Below, one piece after another: positions 16,529 through 25,710 of a DNA stretch of 64,000 bases. Origin of the DNA: Rhizobium leguminosarum bv. viciae USDA 2370 (GTDB lineage: Bacteria > Pseudomonadota > Alphaproteobacteria > Rhizobiales > Rhizobiaceae); the NCBI RefSeq assembly GCF_002008365.1, contig NZ_MRDL01000046.1, positions 164,035 through 228,034 on the forward strand, read 5' to 3'. Position 1 is the stretch's first letter. Each line of letters begins with the position of its first letter. The notes beneath the pieces are model-generated. The model had not been told where the DNA came from, did not search any database, and worked only from the letters and a program-made list of their open reading frames with translations. A program made the translations under genes and the position numbers.

Positions 16529-18457
16529 TTATGAAGCAATCCGGCTGATCGCCTCGGCGAGTTGCGCTTGCGAGAAGGGTTTGCCGAGGCGGGGCAGGTC
16601 GACGATGCCTGCGCCTTCGGGAATCTCGGCGTAACCGGTTGCGAGGATGATCGGCATATCAGGCCATTCGTTGCGGATCGCCTGGGCAAGCTGCGCCCCC
16701 GTCATGCGCGGCATGGCATGATCGCAAATCACCAGGTCGACCTGCTGCTTGCGCAGGATGTCGAGTGCCTCGGAGCCCGCCATCGCCTCGAACACGGTAT
16801 GGCCGAGATCCTCCAGCATCAGCGTTGTATTCATCAGGACCAGACCATCGTCATCGACGGCGACGATACGCATCTGGCGCGGCGCATTGTCCTCGCGTTG
16901 CGGCGGGTCTGCAGCGGCCTCGGTCCCCTGCTCGGCAACGGCGACCGGGAACCACAATTCGGCCGTGGTGCCTTCGCCGAGGCTGCTCTTCAGTATGAGG
17001 CGGCCGCCGGACTGGGACGCGAGGCCCTGCACCATGGAAAGGCCGAGACCGGTGCCCTTGCCGACACCCTTGGTGGTGAAGAACGGCGTGATGGCCTGCT
17101 CCACCGTCTTTGCATCCATGCCCTCGCCTTCATCGATCACCGCGATACGGACATAGCGGCCGGCCGACAGCGGGCCCTTACCTGACAGCAGCGACTCCTC
17201 GGAGGCGCGAAGCACGATCCGTCCGCCGGACGGCATGGCATCGCGCGCGTTGACGACGAGGTTCAGGATCGCCATCTCCAGCTGGTTCGGATCGGTAAGG
17301 ATCGTTGGGAGCCTCACGGGGAAAGAGGTCTCGATCACGGTGAGAGGGCCGAGCGAACGGCTCAGCATATCCATCATGCCACGGACCAAGCCGGAGACGT
17401 CGATCGGCTCTATGTGCAATTCCTGCCTGCGGGAAAAAGCAAGCATGCGCTGCGTCAAGGCGGCGCCGCGCTGGGCACCCTGCATGGCATTGTCGACCAA
17501 CGATGTCAGTGAGAGGTCCTGCGGCATGCGCTTCTTCAGGATTTCGAGACTGCCGAGCACAGCCATCAGCAGATTGTTGAAATCATGGGCGATACCGCCG
17601 GTCAATTGACCGATTGCCTCCATCTTCTGCGACTGGAAGAGCTCTTCGCGCGCCTGCTCCAGTGCTCGCTGGGTCTCCATCTTCTCGGTAATATCGCGAG
17701 TGATCTTGGCGAAACCGAGCACATCGCCGTCGTCGTCGCGGATGACGTCGATGACTACGCTGGCCCAAAAGCGGCTGCCGTCCTTGCGCACGCGCCAGCC
17801 TTCCCGCTCGAACCGGCCCTCGGCGCGGGCGAGGCTGAGCGCGGTTTCCGGCAAGCCGGCAGCGCGGTCCTCGGGCGTATAGAAGGTCGAGAAATGCCGG
17901 CCGATGATTTCTTGCGGTCGATAGCCCTTGATCCGCTCGGCACCGAAATTCCAACTGCTGACGTTGCCGTTGGGATCCAGCATGTAGATCGCATAGTCCG
18001 AGACGCCCTGGACCAGCCGGCGGAACTGTTCCTCGCTCTGGCGGATCGTCTGTTCAGCTGCTCTGCGTTCGCTCAGGTCGCGGGTGATCTTGGCATAGCC
18101 GATGAGCTCGCCGGAGGGATGGCGGATCGGATCGATGATCACATGCGCCCAGAAGCGGGTTCCATCCTTGCGCTGGCGCCAGCCTTCCCCCTCGAACCGG
18201 CCGTGCTCCGCCGCGGTGGCCAGCGCGCGCGCCGGAATTCCAGCGGCGCGGTCCTCTTCCAAATAGAAACGGGAAAAATGCTGGCCGAGAATTTCGGAAG
18301 GCTTGTAACCCTTAAAGCGCTGAGCGCCGGTATTCCAGCTGGTGATGATACCTTCGGGGCTCAGCATATAAATGGCGTAGTCGGTGATGGCATCGACCAG
18401 AAGGCGAAAGCGTCCCTCCTCATCTAGAGACGTATCATGTCGATTCAGCACTTCCAT
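16529..18457 (-). CDS. hybrid sensor histidine kinase (PAS-PAS-HisKA-HATPase-REC)
   Basis: 642 residues, no membrane segment, so cytoplasmic sensing. Two near-duplicate PAS domains (about 17-130 and 143-256) share the pattern DYAIYML, then SWN.GA.R.KGY and RDL/RDI. The dimerisation helix carries GGIAHDFNNLL with the phospho-His at 291. The ATPase domain has NLVVNARDAM (N box), DEGEGM and GTGLGLSM. A C-terminal receiver (about 528-640) has VAVDDDG, the phospho-Asp 579 in VICDHAMP, and a final Lys in LGKPFS. The tandem PAS duplication suggests heme, flavin or redox sensing, but no ligand residue is identifiable. No separate response regulator lies next to it; one single-domain receiver is at 31.6 kb. 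Confidence 0.93.
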   Translation of the reverse strand: MEVLNRHDTSLDEEGRFRLLVDAITDYAIYMLSPEGIITSWNTGAQRFKGYKPSEILGQHFSRFYLEEDRAAGIPARALATAAEHGRFEGEGWRQRKDGTRFWAHVIIDPIRHPSGELIGYAKITRDLSERRAAEQTIRQSEEQFRRLVQGVSDYAIYMLDPNGNVSSWNFGAERIKGYRPQEIIGRHFSTFYTPEDRAAGLPETALSLARAEGRFEREGWRVRKDGSRFWASVVIDVIRDDDGDVLGFAKITRDITEKMETQRALEQAREELFQSQKMEAIGQLTGGIAHDFNNLLMAVLGSLEILKKRMPQDLSLTSLVDNAMQGAQRGAALTQRMLAFSRRQELHIEPIDVSGLVRGMMDMLSRSLGPLTVIETSFPVRLPTILTDPNQLEMAILNLVVNARDAMPSGGRIVLRASEESLLSGKGPLSAGRYVRIAVIDEGEGMDAKTVEQAITPFFTTKGVGKGTGLGLSMVQGLASQSGGRLILKSSLGEGTTAELWFPVAVAEQGTEAAADPPQREDNAPRQMRIVAVDDDGLVLMNTTLMLEDLGHTVFEAMAGSEALDILRKQQVDLVICDHAMPRMTGAQLAQAIRNEWPDMPIILATGYAEIPEGAGIVDLPRLGKPFSQAQLAEAISRIAS

Positions 18458-18527
18458 CGGCCCCTCTTAGTCACCAGCGCATTATAACGCAGCAGGGGTG
18501 GGATGGTTCCGATTCAGGCTCAAATTT

Positions 18528-19934
18528 TCAGACGGCCTTGACCTGCGGGTAGAACCTCTCGCCGACACGCTCGGCAGCGGCATAGGCCTGCGAGACGATC
18601 TCCGGCACGAGATCGATATCCGGCAGACTGCCGAGGCCGAGCGGACCGACGGCAAAGAGCCCGGCGACCGTCGAACCATCCTCGAGGAATGGCTCGCCGC
18701 GCGCATTGACCGCCAGCCCCAGCGAGAGCTCGTCCGGCTGGGCCAGGCCGGCGGAAAGCAGGCTCTGCATCAAGGGCGCTGAAAGATCCGGCGCCTGACA
18801 ACGGCAATCGATGATGCGCTCGGCATGGATGACTTCCTCGGCGGCGGAACCGGCCGGCGTGAAGAACAGGCCACTCAGGCCCCGGCGGCCGGCGCGGCCG
18901 CGGCGCAGTACCGTGCGGCCTTCGGCGAGCTCGCGTTTCAGCCGCAGGTGCATGGCCTCCGGCAGGCGGTTGCGATGGCTGTCGTAGATTGCCCTGAGGT
19001 GGCGGTTGAACTGATGCTTGTCGCGAGCCGGCAGTGAACGCCAAAGCGAGCGGGCATGTTTCCTCAGGCCGTTCATCACCGATTGCCAGCTTCGCCCCGC
19101 TTCCTCCGCCTCGCGACAAGCTTGACGGATGAAGTGCACGATCTCCGGCAGGCTCTGCGGCAGCGCTTCGGCCGGGAAGACCGGGTCGGCGGAATTCGGC
19201 GTATGGCTCTGGGGCAGAAAGCCGCGCCGGGAAATGATCGTCACCTGGCCGGTGTAACCGGAATCGCGCAGCTGCAGCAGCTGGTCAACGACGCGGATGC
19301 CGCTGCCGAGCAGCACCGCATGCGGCCGCGCGACGAGGCGCTGGGCCCTGACCGGCGAAGCGTCCTGCTCACCGGCATCCGGCGCAGACAGGCCGTAACC
19401 GGTGGCGAGGATCACGGTATCAAACAGCGGATTGGCGGGATTGGCGCTTTCGAGCAGGAAGCGGTTGCCGTGGCTCCTGCGGATCGCCACGACCGGATCG
19501 TTGCAGACCTGGACGGTGATGTCCCTGCGCGCGGCGAGCGCTTCCGAAAAGCGTTGGTAGACATAATCGCTGAAGATTTCCTTCGGCACGAAGATCTGCC
19601 GGAATCCGGGGATGGCGGCCGGTACAGCGGCGCGGAAGGCGGCGTTGCTGCAGAGCCAGTCGTTGAAATCGTCATTGTCGCCGACCGAAACCGAGAGATC
19701 GCGCACACGGGTGTTGAGGATCGTCGAGGAGCGGGCTGACGCCAGCGCCTGCCCACCGCTGACGGACGAATTCGGATCGAAGAGCTGCAGGTGAAAGGGC
19801 GCGCGTACCGTCTTCATCAGCGCGATGGCCGTCATCATGCCGGAAAAGCCGCGCCCGACGATCGCAATGCGCGGTACGGCGGATATCTGCGCCGCCGCAT
19901 TGGCTCTCGCGGAAAAAAGTCCCTGAACCGTCAT
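18528..19934 (-). CDS. FAD/NAD(P)-binding protein (COG4529-like)
   Basis: 468 residues. The N-terminus has the Rossmann FAD loop IAIVGRGFSGMMTAIAL (about residues 23-39), then SGGQALASARSSTILNTRV, typical of the uncharacterised YdhS-like group, and a second nucleotide-binding loop VILATGYGLSAP. The long C-terminal part contains the GSGIRVVDQLLQL NAD(P)-binding loop and HPI-like RIIDCRCQAPDLS. Probably a flavin-dependent oxidoreductase or monooxygenase; substrate unknown. AAAGGAG precedes the ATG. It lies 70 bp upstream of the histidine kinase on the same strand. Confidence 0.8.
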   Translation of the reverse strand: MTVQGLFSARANAAAQISAVPRIAIVGRGFSGMMTAIALMKTVRAPFHLQLFDPNSSVSGGQALASARSSTILNTRVRDLSVSVGDNDDFNDWLCSNAAFRAAVPAAIPGFRQIFVPKEIFSDYVYQRFSEALAARRDITVQVCNDPVVAIRRSHGNRFLLESANPANPLFDTVILATGYGLSAPDAGEQDASPVRAQRLVARPHAVLLGSGIRVVDQLLQLRDSGYTGQVTIISRRGFLPQSHTPNSADPVFPAEALPQSLPEIVHFIRQACREAEEAGRSWQSVMNGLRKHARSLWRSLPARDKHQFNRHLRAIYDSHRNRLPEAMHLRLKRELAEGRTVLRRGRAGRRGLSGLFFTPAGSAAEEVIHAERIIDCRCQAPDLSAPLMQSLLSAGLAQPDELSLGLAVNARGEPFLEDGSTVAGLFAVGPLGLGSLPDIDLVPEIVSQAYAAAERVGERFYPQVKAV

Positions 19935-20296
19935 CGCAACTCCTTTGCGGCTTTATCCGCACCGTGGGTCGATCGAGGTTTCAACGCATAAAACACCGGT
20001 TCACGCGTTGACGAGGTTCATGCGGCCATTCACAACATCTGCCGCGGCATCGGGGTCCGAACCAGCGGCCCCGCAAGGGAACTAGGGGAGCAATCACGCC
20101 CGCCCATAGTCTATCAAACTAGTAGTGTATGAAAGCGCTAAATGGCGCAGGTGGCAAGAGCTTTGTTGCCATATCTCTTCAAGCCGTTGAAACAAAACAG
20201 GCTTTTGAGATTTCCCGCAGAAATCCCAGACGAAATTTGCACCCAAGACTACGGGATTGATGTTGGAAACATCAGTTCGGCGGTGCTGCCTCGACC
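19935..20296. other. intergenic region with no recognisable gene
   Basis: 362 bp between two minus-strand genes. I see the leader of the FAD protein gene but no RNA fold, repeat or terminator that I can name. A 102-residue plus-strand frame here has no ribosome site or family features and runs into the flavodoxin gene antisense. Confidence 0.4.
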
Positions 20297-20914
20297 TCAG
20301 CTACCCTCGCCCGGATATTGCTTCGCCTTCAGCAGGCCAGCCAGATGCGCGGTGTTACGCGCCAGCATGTCGACGGCTTTCGTCACCACCTTCGGCACCT
20401 TGTCGAGATCGACGAAATTGGTGGAACCCATTGCCTCGCCGACCCAATAGGCGACCGCATTCGCCGGAATGGTGAAGCCGACGTCGTTCAGCGCCTGGAA
20501 GAGCTCGGCCGACACATGATGGGCCCCGTCCTCGTTGCCGACGACAGCAACGGCCGCGACCCTGCCATAGGAAACCATGCGGCCCTGATCGTCAGTCTCC
20601 TCGAGAAAGGCGTCCATGCGCTCGAGCGCCCGCTTGCAGACACTGGATGGCTGGCCGAGCCAGATCGGCGTTGCCATCACCAGGATATCGGCGCCCAGCA
20701 CCTTGGCGCGGATATCCGGCCAGTCATCGCCGGCGCCTTCGTCGGAGGTGACGCCCGGCTTGACGTTGAAATCGGCAAGGCGAAGCACGCCGGTCTCAAC
20801 GCCATGTGCCGACATCGCCTTGTCGATAAGGTCGATCATCCGGTCGGTCGAGGAGGCGTCCTTGGATTCGCTGGTCTTCAGAGTGGCGTTGAGGGCGAGA
20901 GCTTTCAGCGGCAT
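20297..20914 (-). CDS. flavodoxin-fold NAD(P)H-dependent oxidoreductase
   Basis: 205-residue FMN-binding protein of the WrbA/NADPH-dependent FMN reductase group. Visible elements: ALALNATLK at the start (first strand and FMN phosphate loop), ILVMATPIWLGQPSSVCKRA (FMN isoalloxazine loop), and VAAVAVVGNEDGAHH. I start at ATG 20914 with GGAGAG upstream; 19 further codons to 20971 lack a ribosome site. Likely reduces quinones or flavins in the cytoplasm. Divergent from the ABC exporter pair with about 230 bp between the starts. Confidence 0.8.
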   Translation of the reverse strand: MPLKALALNATLKTSESKDASSTDRMIDLIDKAMSAHGVETGVLRLADFNVKPGVTSDEGAGDDWPDIRAKVLGADILVMATPIWLGQPSSVCKRALERMDAFLEETDDQGRMVSYGRVAAVAVVGNEDGAHHVSAELFQALNDVGFTIPANAVAYWVGEAMGSTNFVDLDKVPKVVTKAVDMLARNTAHLAGLLKAKQYPGEGS

Positions 20915-21142
20915 GGATCTCTCCGTAGCGGTTGGCTGTGAGCATTCGCCTGCTGCAACCCGTTCGCCCACAGATTGTTCCCGCCCGGATGCGAGGAGAC
21001 CTCACGTAAAAATAACCAACTGGTGAATTCTTTACTTGAACCCCCAAATGGAATCGGCAAAAGTGAAGGTGCTATCAATCCCTTCATGGATTTGCCGTCT
21101 TTTCGGGCCAGCGTCCGACCACACATCTATTGGAAAAATACC

Positions 21143-22996
21143 GTGAGCAGCGATGCGTTAACACGCGCGACGAAGCCTTCGGCTTCGATGGCGCTTGCAA
21201 CTGCGGCAGGCTGGGGCCGAGGCCTCTACACATTGGTGCGCATCACCATGATGGCCTTCCGCCACCCCTGGCAATCGGGCTTCGCGATCGGCGCCACGCT
21301 TGTCGCCTCCACCTTCCAGTTGATGATCCCGCGCCTTCTCGGCCAGGCCGTCGACCACACGCAGATGGCGATGAGCGGCGGTGCGGCGGGTCAGGCGGCA
21401 CAGGACGCGCTTTTGACCACGGCATTGCTGCTGCTTGGCGCCAGCGTGCTGCGCGGCCTCTTCACTATGGTCCAGAACTATTACAGCGAAGCCGTCGGCC
21501 ATCACATCGGCTATGAGTTGCGGCTGGCCTGCTACGAGAAGATCCAGCGGCTCTCCTTCAGCTTTCATGACACCGTTCATTCCGGCGACCTGATCACCGT
21601 CGGACTCCTCGATCTCGAAGGCGTGCGCATGTATTTTTCCACCGCGCTCGTCCGGATGATCCTGCTGTCGATCCTGATCGGTATCGGCGCCTATATGCTG
21701 CTGTCGACCGATATCGTGCTCGGCCTCCTGGCGCTGAGTTTCGTTCCCTTCGTCGGCTGGCGCTCCTCGGTGACGCAACTGCGGCTACGCGCCACCTGGC
21801 TCGACCTGCAGGAGCGGCTTTCGGTGCTGACCCGCATCATGGAGGAAAATCTCGGCGGTATCCGCGTCGTGCGCGCCTTTGCCGCCCACCAACACGAGAT
21901 TTCGAAATTTGAGGCAGCGTCGAAAAGCGCGCTGGCGCTCGCGCATCAGCGCGTCGGCATCCGCGTCACCAATACCAGCGCCATGACCTTCTCCTTCTTC
22001 GCTGCGATGGGCCTGGTGCTCTGGGTCGGCGGCGGCAAGGTGATGTCGGGCGAGATCACCGTCGGTACGTTGGCCTCGTTTCTGACCTTCATGACCATCC
22101 TGCAGATGCCGGTGCGCCAGCTCGGTCTGATGGTCAACGCCTTTGCCCGCGCCTCCACATGCGGCTCACGCCTCTTTGCCCTTCTCGACCTCGACATCGC
22201 GATCAAGGATGCGCCGGATGCGAAGGAGCTGAACCTCACCGACGGCGTGCTGCGCTTCGAAAACGTCAGCTTCGCCTATCCGGGTTCCGAAAAGCGCACC
22301 GTGCTCCAGGATGTCTCCTTCGAAGCCCGGCGCGGCCAGACGATCGGCATCGTCGGGCCTCCGGGCAGCGGCAAGTCGACGATCGCGCATCTGATCCCAC
22401 GCTTCTACGATGTCAGCGGCGGTAAGATCACGATCGACGGCCAGGACATCCGCAAGGCGACGCTGCAATCGCTGCGCCGGGCCGTGGCCGTCGTCCAGCA
22501 GGATTCCTTCCTGTTCACCACGACGATCGAAAACAACATCGCCTATGGCGACCCGTGGGCGAAGGAAGGCCGCATCGAGCGCGCCAGCGAAAGCGCCCAG
22601 TTGCACAATTACGTGCTCGGCCTTCCCACCGGTTATGGCACTGTCGTCGGCGAGCGCGGCGTTTCGCTTTCCGGCGGCCAGCGGCAGCGTCTTTCGATCG
22701 CCCGCGCGCTGATGTTGAAACCGGCAGTGATGGTATTCGACGATTCGACGGCAGCGATCGATGCGGCCACCGAGCAGCGCATCCGCAGCGCCATGCGCCG
22801 CTATGCCGCTGACCGCGTAACGATCATCGTTGCCCACCGCCTGAGCTCGCTGATGCATGCCGACCAGATCCTGTTCGTCGAAGACGGCCGGATCGTCGAG
22901 CGCGGCACGCATGCGGCGCTGCTTTCGCTCGGCGGGCGCTACAAGGCGCTCTACGACCTTCAGGTGCGGCCCGGCGACGAGGCGCCGAGCGCCTAG
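21143..22996 (+). CDS. half-size ABC exporter, subunit with degenerate Walker B (heterodimer partner 1)
   Basis: 617 residues: six-segment exporter membrane domain (about 25-320) then an ATPase domain. Motifs: Walker A GPPGSGKST, Q-loop VQQDSFLF, signature LSGGQRQRL, Walker B VMVFDDSTAAID in which Asp replaces the catalytic Glu, and H-loop IVAHRLSS. The length fits the GTG start at 21143; an in-frame ATG at 21086 and an open frame to 20975 are alternatives without good ribosome sites. A second half transporter follows after 91 bp, with an intact catalytic Glu but an altered signature. The two together look like a heterodimeric exporter with one degenerate site (as in TM287/288 or BmrCD). Substrate unknown, possibly lipid or drug. 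Confidence 0.88.
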   Translation: MSSDALTRATKPSASMALATAAGWGRGLYTLVRITMMAFRHPWQSGFAIGATLVASTFQLMIPRLLGQAVDHTQMAMSGGAAGQAAQDALLTTALLLLGASVLRGLFTMVQNYYSEAVGHHIGYELRLACYEKIQRLSFSFHDTVHSGDLITVGLLDLEGVRMYFSTALVRMILLSILIGIGAYMLLSTDIVLGLLALSFVPFVGWRSSVTQLRLRATWLDLQERLSVLTRIMEENLGGIRVVRAFAAHQHEISKFEAASKSALALAHQRVGIRVTNTSAMTFSFFAAMGLVLWVGGGKVMSGEITVGTLASFLTFMTILQMPVRQLGLMVNAFARASTCGSRLFALLDLDIAIKDAPDAKELNLTDGVLRFENVSFAYPGSEKRTVLQDVSFEARRGQTIGIVGPPGSGKSTIAHLIPRFYDVSGGKITIDGQDIRKATLQSLRRAVAVVQQDSFLFTTTIENNIAYGDPWAKEGRIERASESAQLHNYVLGLPTGYGTVVGERGVSLSGGQRQRLSIARALMLKPAVMVFDDSTAAIDAATEQRIRSAMRRYAADRVTIIVAHRLSSLMHADQILFVEDGRIVERGTHAALLSLGGRYKALYDLQVRPGDEAPSA

Positions 22997-23087
22997 CAAA
23001 CGGGTATGTTCCCCTCTGCTCCCAAGTGGAGAGGAACGAGTATTGACTATGCAGGCCACCGGAAGTGATGGCCGCGGGAGGAATGAC

Positions 23088-24986
23088 ATGGCCGAGGAAC
23101 TGGAAACCGAGCGCCCCGACGTTCGCGAGGATGGACGCCGCCCGCCACGGGCGGTGGTCGGTTCGCATCGCGTCGAGGAGGAGATGTTCGGCAAGGCCTT
23201 CGACGGCAACATCGTCAAGCGCATCTGGATTTTCGTCCACCCCTATCGCCGTCAGGTCCTCTGGTCCGTCGTCGCCGTTCTGACCTTCACGATGATGCAG
23301 CTCACCATCCCGCTGATCATCCGCTATGCCATCGACCACGGCATGTCGCCGGGCGGCAACCATTCGGCACTGGCCTGGTCGATCGCCGCGTTCACTGTTG
23401 CCATCCTCATCAACTATGCGGCAAGCTACGCGCAGGAAACGCTGGTCGGCGGCGTGGCGGAAGATGTGCTCTTCGATATCCGCAAGGCGATGTTTTCGCA
23501 TCTCCAGCGCGTTTCGCTCTCCTTCATGGATAAGACGGAGGTCGGCCGGCTGATGTCGCGCCTGCAAGGCGACGTCAACTCGATGCAGGAATTTCTCGAA
23601 ACCTCGGTACTGTCAGTCGGCGACATCGTGCTGCTCTTCGGCATCATTTTCGTGATGCTCTATCTCGATTTCAAGCTGGGGCTGCTGACGCTCTCGGTGC
23701 TGCCGGTGCTCTTCATCGTCCGGCTGTTCTGGCTGCCGCTCGCCCGCAAATCCTTCATGGCGGCGCACGAGACCAATTCGATTGCCGCCGGCGCGCTCGC
23801 CGAAGCGATCCACGGCGTGCGTGCCGTCCAGAGCATGGACAGGCAGGGCGTCAACTTCACGCTCTACGACGACAAGGCGCGTGCCAACCTCAAGACGCAT
23901 TTGACGGCGGCGCGCTATGCGCAGGTTATGGTGCCGATCGTCGACAGTCTGACCGGCGTGGCGATGGCGCTCGTCGTCGTCGTCGGCGGCGCCCGCGTTC
24001 TCAACCAGGCGCTCGATGTCGGCGTGCTCGTCGCCTTCCTGTTCTACATTCAGCGCTTCTTCGACCCAATCCGTTCGCTGACACTGCAATATTCGGTGAT
24101 GCAGCGTGCCATGGCTTCCGGCCAGCGGCTGACCGAAGTGCTCGACGTGCCTGTCGACATCAAGGATGCGCCTGGTGCCACGGCGCTATCGCGCGACATG
24201 GACGGCTCGGTGGAATTCAAGGACGTCGTCTTTGGCTACAATCCGAAGCATCCGGTGCTGAAGCATGTCAGCTTCAAGGTCAATCCCGGCGAGACGGTGG
24301 CGCTGGTCGGGCCGACGGGGTCCGGCAAATCGAGCTGCATGTCGCTGATCCATCGCTTTTACGATGTACAGCAAGGCCAGGTGCTGGTTGGCGGCCACGA
24401 TGTGCGCGCACTGACGCAGGATTCGCTCGGTGCACAGATCGCCATGGTGCTGCAGGAGCCCTTCCTCTTTACCGGGACCGTTTTCGAGAACATCCGCTAC
24501 CACAAGCTGGAGGCGACGCGCGAACAGGTGATCGAGGCGGCCAAAGCCGTCGGCGCGCACGACTTCATCATGCGTCTGCCGGAGGGTTACGATAGCGTTC
24601 TCGGCGAGCGCGGCGGCAATCTTTCGCTCGGCCAGCGCCAGCTTTTGAGCTTTGCTCGTGCGCTGGTGGCGGACGCGAAGATCCTCGTGCTCGACGAAGC
24701 GACCGCCAATATCGACAGCTATACCGAGATGCTGATCCAGAAGGCACTGGTAAAGCTGCTCGAAAACCGCACCGGCCTCGTCATCGCCCACCGGCTTGCG
24801 ACGATCCGCGAGGCAGACCGCATCATCGTGCTGCAGAACGGCGAAATCATCGAAAGCGGCGACCACCGTCAGCTGATGAAGAACGGCAAGCTCTACTCCA
24901 AGCTCTATAACCTCAATTACGCCTCCTTCGACGATATTCCCGAAGAGGTGCTGGAAGACACGACGGCGACGCAATCTGCGACCTAG
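23088..24986 (+). CDS. half-size ABC exporter, subunit with intact catalytic Glu (heterodimer partner 2)
   Basis: 632 residues: N-terminal cytoplasmic stretch of about 45 residues, six-segment membrane domain (about 50-345), then ATPase. Walker A GPTGSGKSS, Q-loop LQEPFLF, Walker B ILVLDEATANID with the catalytic Glu, H-loop VIAHRLAT. The signature is LSLGQ rather than LSGGQ. I start at ATG 23088 with GGGAGGA at 23076-23082; an ATG at 23049 is possible. The first 190 bases of the open frame overlap the preceding gene and are not used. The stop codon lies inside the start of a dispersed repeat. The signature change complements the Asp-for-Glu change in partner 1, so both changes map to the same composite ATP site. 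Confidence 0.9.
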   Translation: MAEELETERPDVREDGRRPPRAVVGSHRVEEEMFGKAFDGNIVKRIWIFVHPYRRQVLWSVVAVLTFTMMQLTIPLIIRYAIDHGMSPGGNHSALAWSIAAFTVAILINYAASYAQETLVGGVAEDVLFDIRKAMFSHLQRVSLSFMDKTEVGRLMSRLQGDVNSMQEFLETSVLSVGDIVLLFGIIFVMLYLDFKLGLLTLSVLPVLFIVRLFWLPLARKSFMAAHETNSIAAGALAEAIHGVRAVQSMDRQGVNFTLYDDKARANLKTHLTAARYAQVMVPIVDSLTGVAMALVVVVGGARVLNQALDVGVLVAFLFYIQRFFDPIRSLTLQYSVMQRAMASGQRLTEVLDVPVDIKDAPGATALSRDMDGSVEFKDVVFGYNPKHPVLKHVSFKVNPGETVALVGPTGSGKSSCMSLIHRFYDVQQGQVLVGGHDVRALTQDSLGAQIAMVLQEPFLFTGTVFENIRYHKLEATREQVIEAAKAVGAHDFIMRLPEGYDSVLGERGGNLSLGQRQLLSFARALVADAKILVLDEATANIDSYTEMLIQKALVKLLENRTGLVIAHRLATIREADRIIVLQNGEIIESGDHRQLMKNGKLYSKLYNLNYASFDDIPEEVLEDTTATQSAT

Positions 24987-25089
24987 CGCATCGGCCCGAA
25001 AATCGGAATCGATTTTCGAAAAGCACGATGAGTAGATTCAAAGTGTTAGAACATCTTTTGTGCGTCCGTGAGGACGCACGGCGCTCTAA
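24983..25089 (+). repeat. dispersed intergenic repeat, copy A
   Basis: 107 bp beginning CTAGCGCATCGGCCCGAAAA and ending CGCACGGCGCTCTAA. The first bases supply the stop codon of the ABC exporter gene. A second copy lies in opposite orientation at 30652-30757, differing mainly in the middle. Both copies hold two short dyads (AATCGGAATCGATT and GTGCGTCC...GGACGCAC). Repeats of this kind are common between rhizobial genes. Confidence 0.8.
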
Positions 25090-25193
25090 TCCCCGATGAC
25101 ATGCATTAACGCCTGTCGCAAAGTTTGAACGAACAAACGACTTGCTGCCGCATTTGCCTCTTATCCGGGGCAAGTGCCACTGAGGAGAATATT

Positions 25194-25514
25194 ATGAAGA
25201 GAGTTATTAGCAGCCTGTTGATCGCCACGGCCCTTGTTGGATCGGCCATTCAGCCTGCTGCCGCGCGTGACCACCGTCATCACGATAACACCGGCCGCAT
25301 CATCGCCGGCGGCGTTGCCGCAGGGGTTGTCGGCGGGCTCATTGGCGGCGCGATCGCCAATGGCGGCGGCCCTCGCTATGTCGATGAAGGCCCTCGTTAC
25401 GTAGAGAGCCCCCGCTATGTCGAGCCCCAACCGAGATGCTGGTATGAGGACCGCGATGTCCGCAACCGCTATGACGGCGGCTATCACGCCGAAACTGTAC
25501 GCGTCTGCGAATAA
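25194..25514 (+). CDS. small exported glycine-zipper protein
   Basis: 106 residues. Signal peptide of about 24 residues (positively charged MKR, hydrophobic SSLLIATALVGSA, cleavage near AAA-RD), then a His/Asp patch RDHRHHD, a glycine-zipper segment IIAGGVAAGVVGGLIGGAIA of the type that inserts in membranes, and a tail with a repeated RYVxxx motif (RYVDEG, RYVESP, RYVEPQ) and two Cys. GAGGAG at 25182-25187 fixes the ATG. Similar small glycine-zipper outer-membrane or periplasmic proteins are frequent in Rhizobiales; function unknown. A weak hairpin GAGCGGCG / CGCCGCTC (25537-25567) follows. Confidence 0.8.
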   Translation: MKRVISSLLIATALVGSAIQPAAARDHRHHDNTGRIIAGGVAAGVVGGLIGGAIANGGGPRYVDEGPRYVESPRYVEPQPRCWYEDRDVRNRYDGGYHAETVRVCE

Positions 25515-25710
25515 CGGGTTGATAAACTCGCCACACGAGCGGCGTGACCGATCATTCGTCGCCGCTCATATTCGTTCCCCCTCAGCCGAGGTTGCGTCCA
25601 GCGGCCTCGGCAATCACTATTGCCCGCGGTTATCCCCTTATCGAAAAAATCTCGTTGCCATGCGATCGCTTGTCATCCGGCTGTCAGAGACGATCAATAG
25701 CTGAAAGCCA

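Noticed and set aside
20142-20450. 102-residue plus-strand frame
   Set aside because: No ribosome site; runs antisense into the flavodoxin-fold gene.
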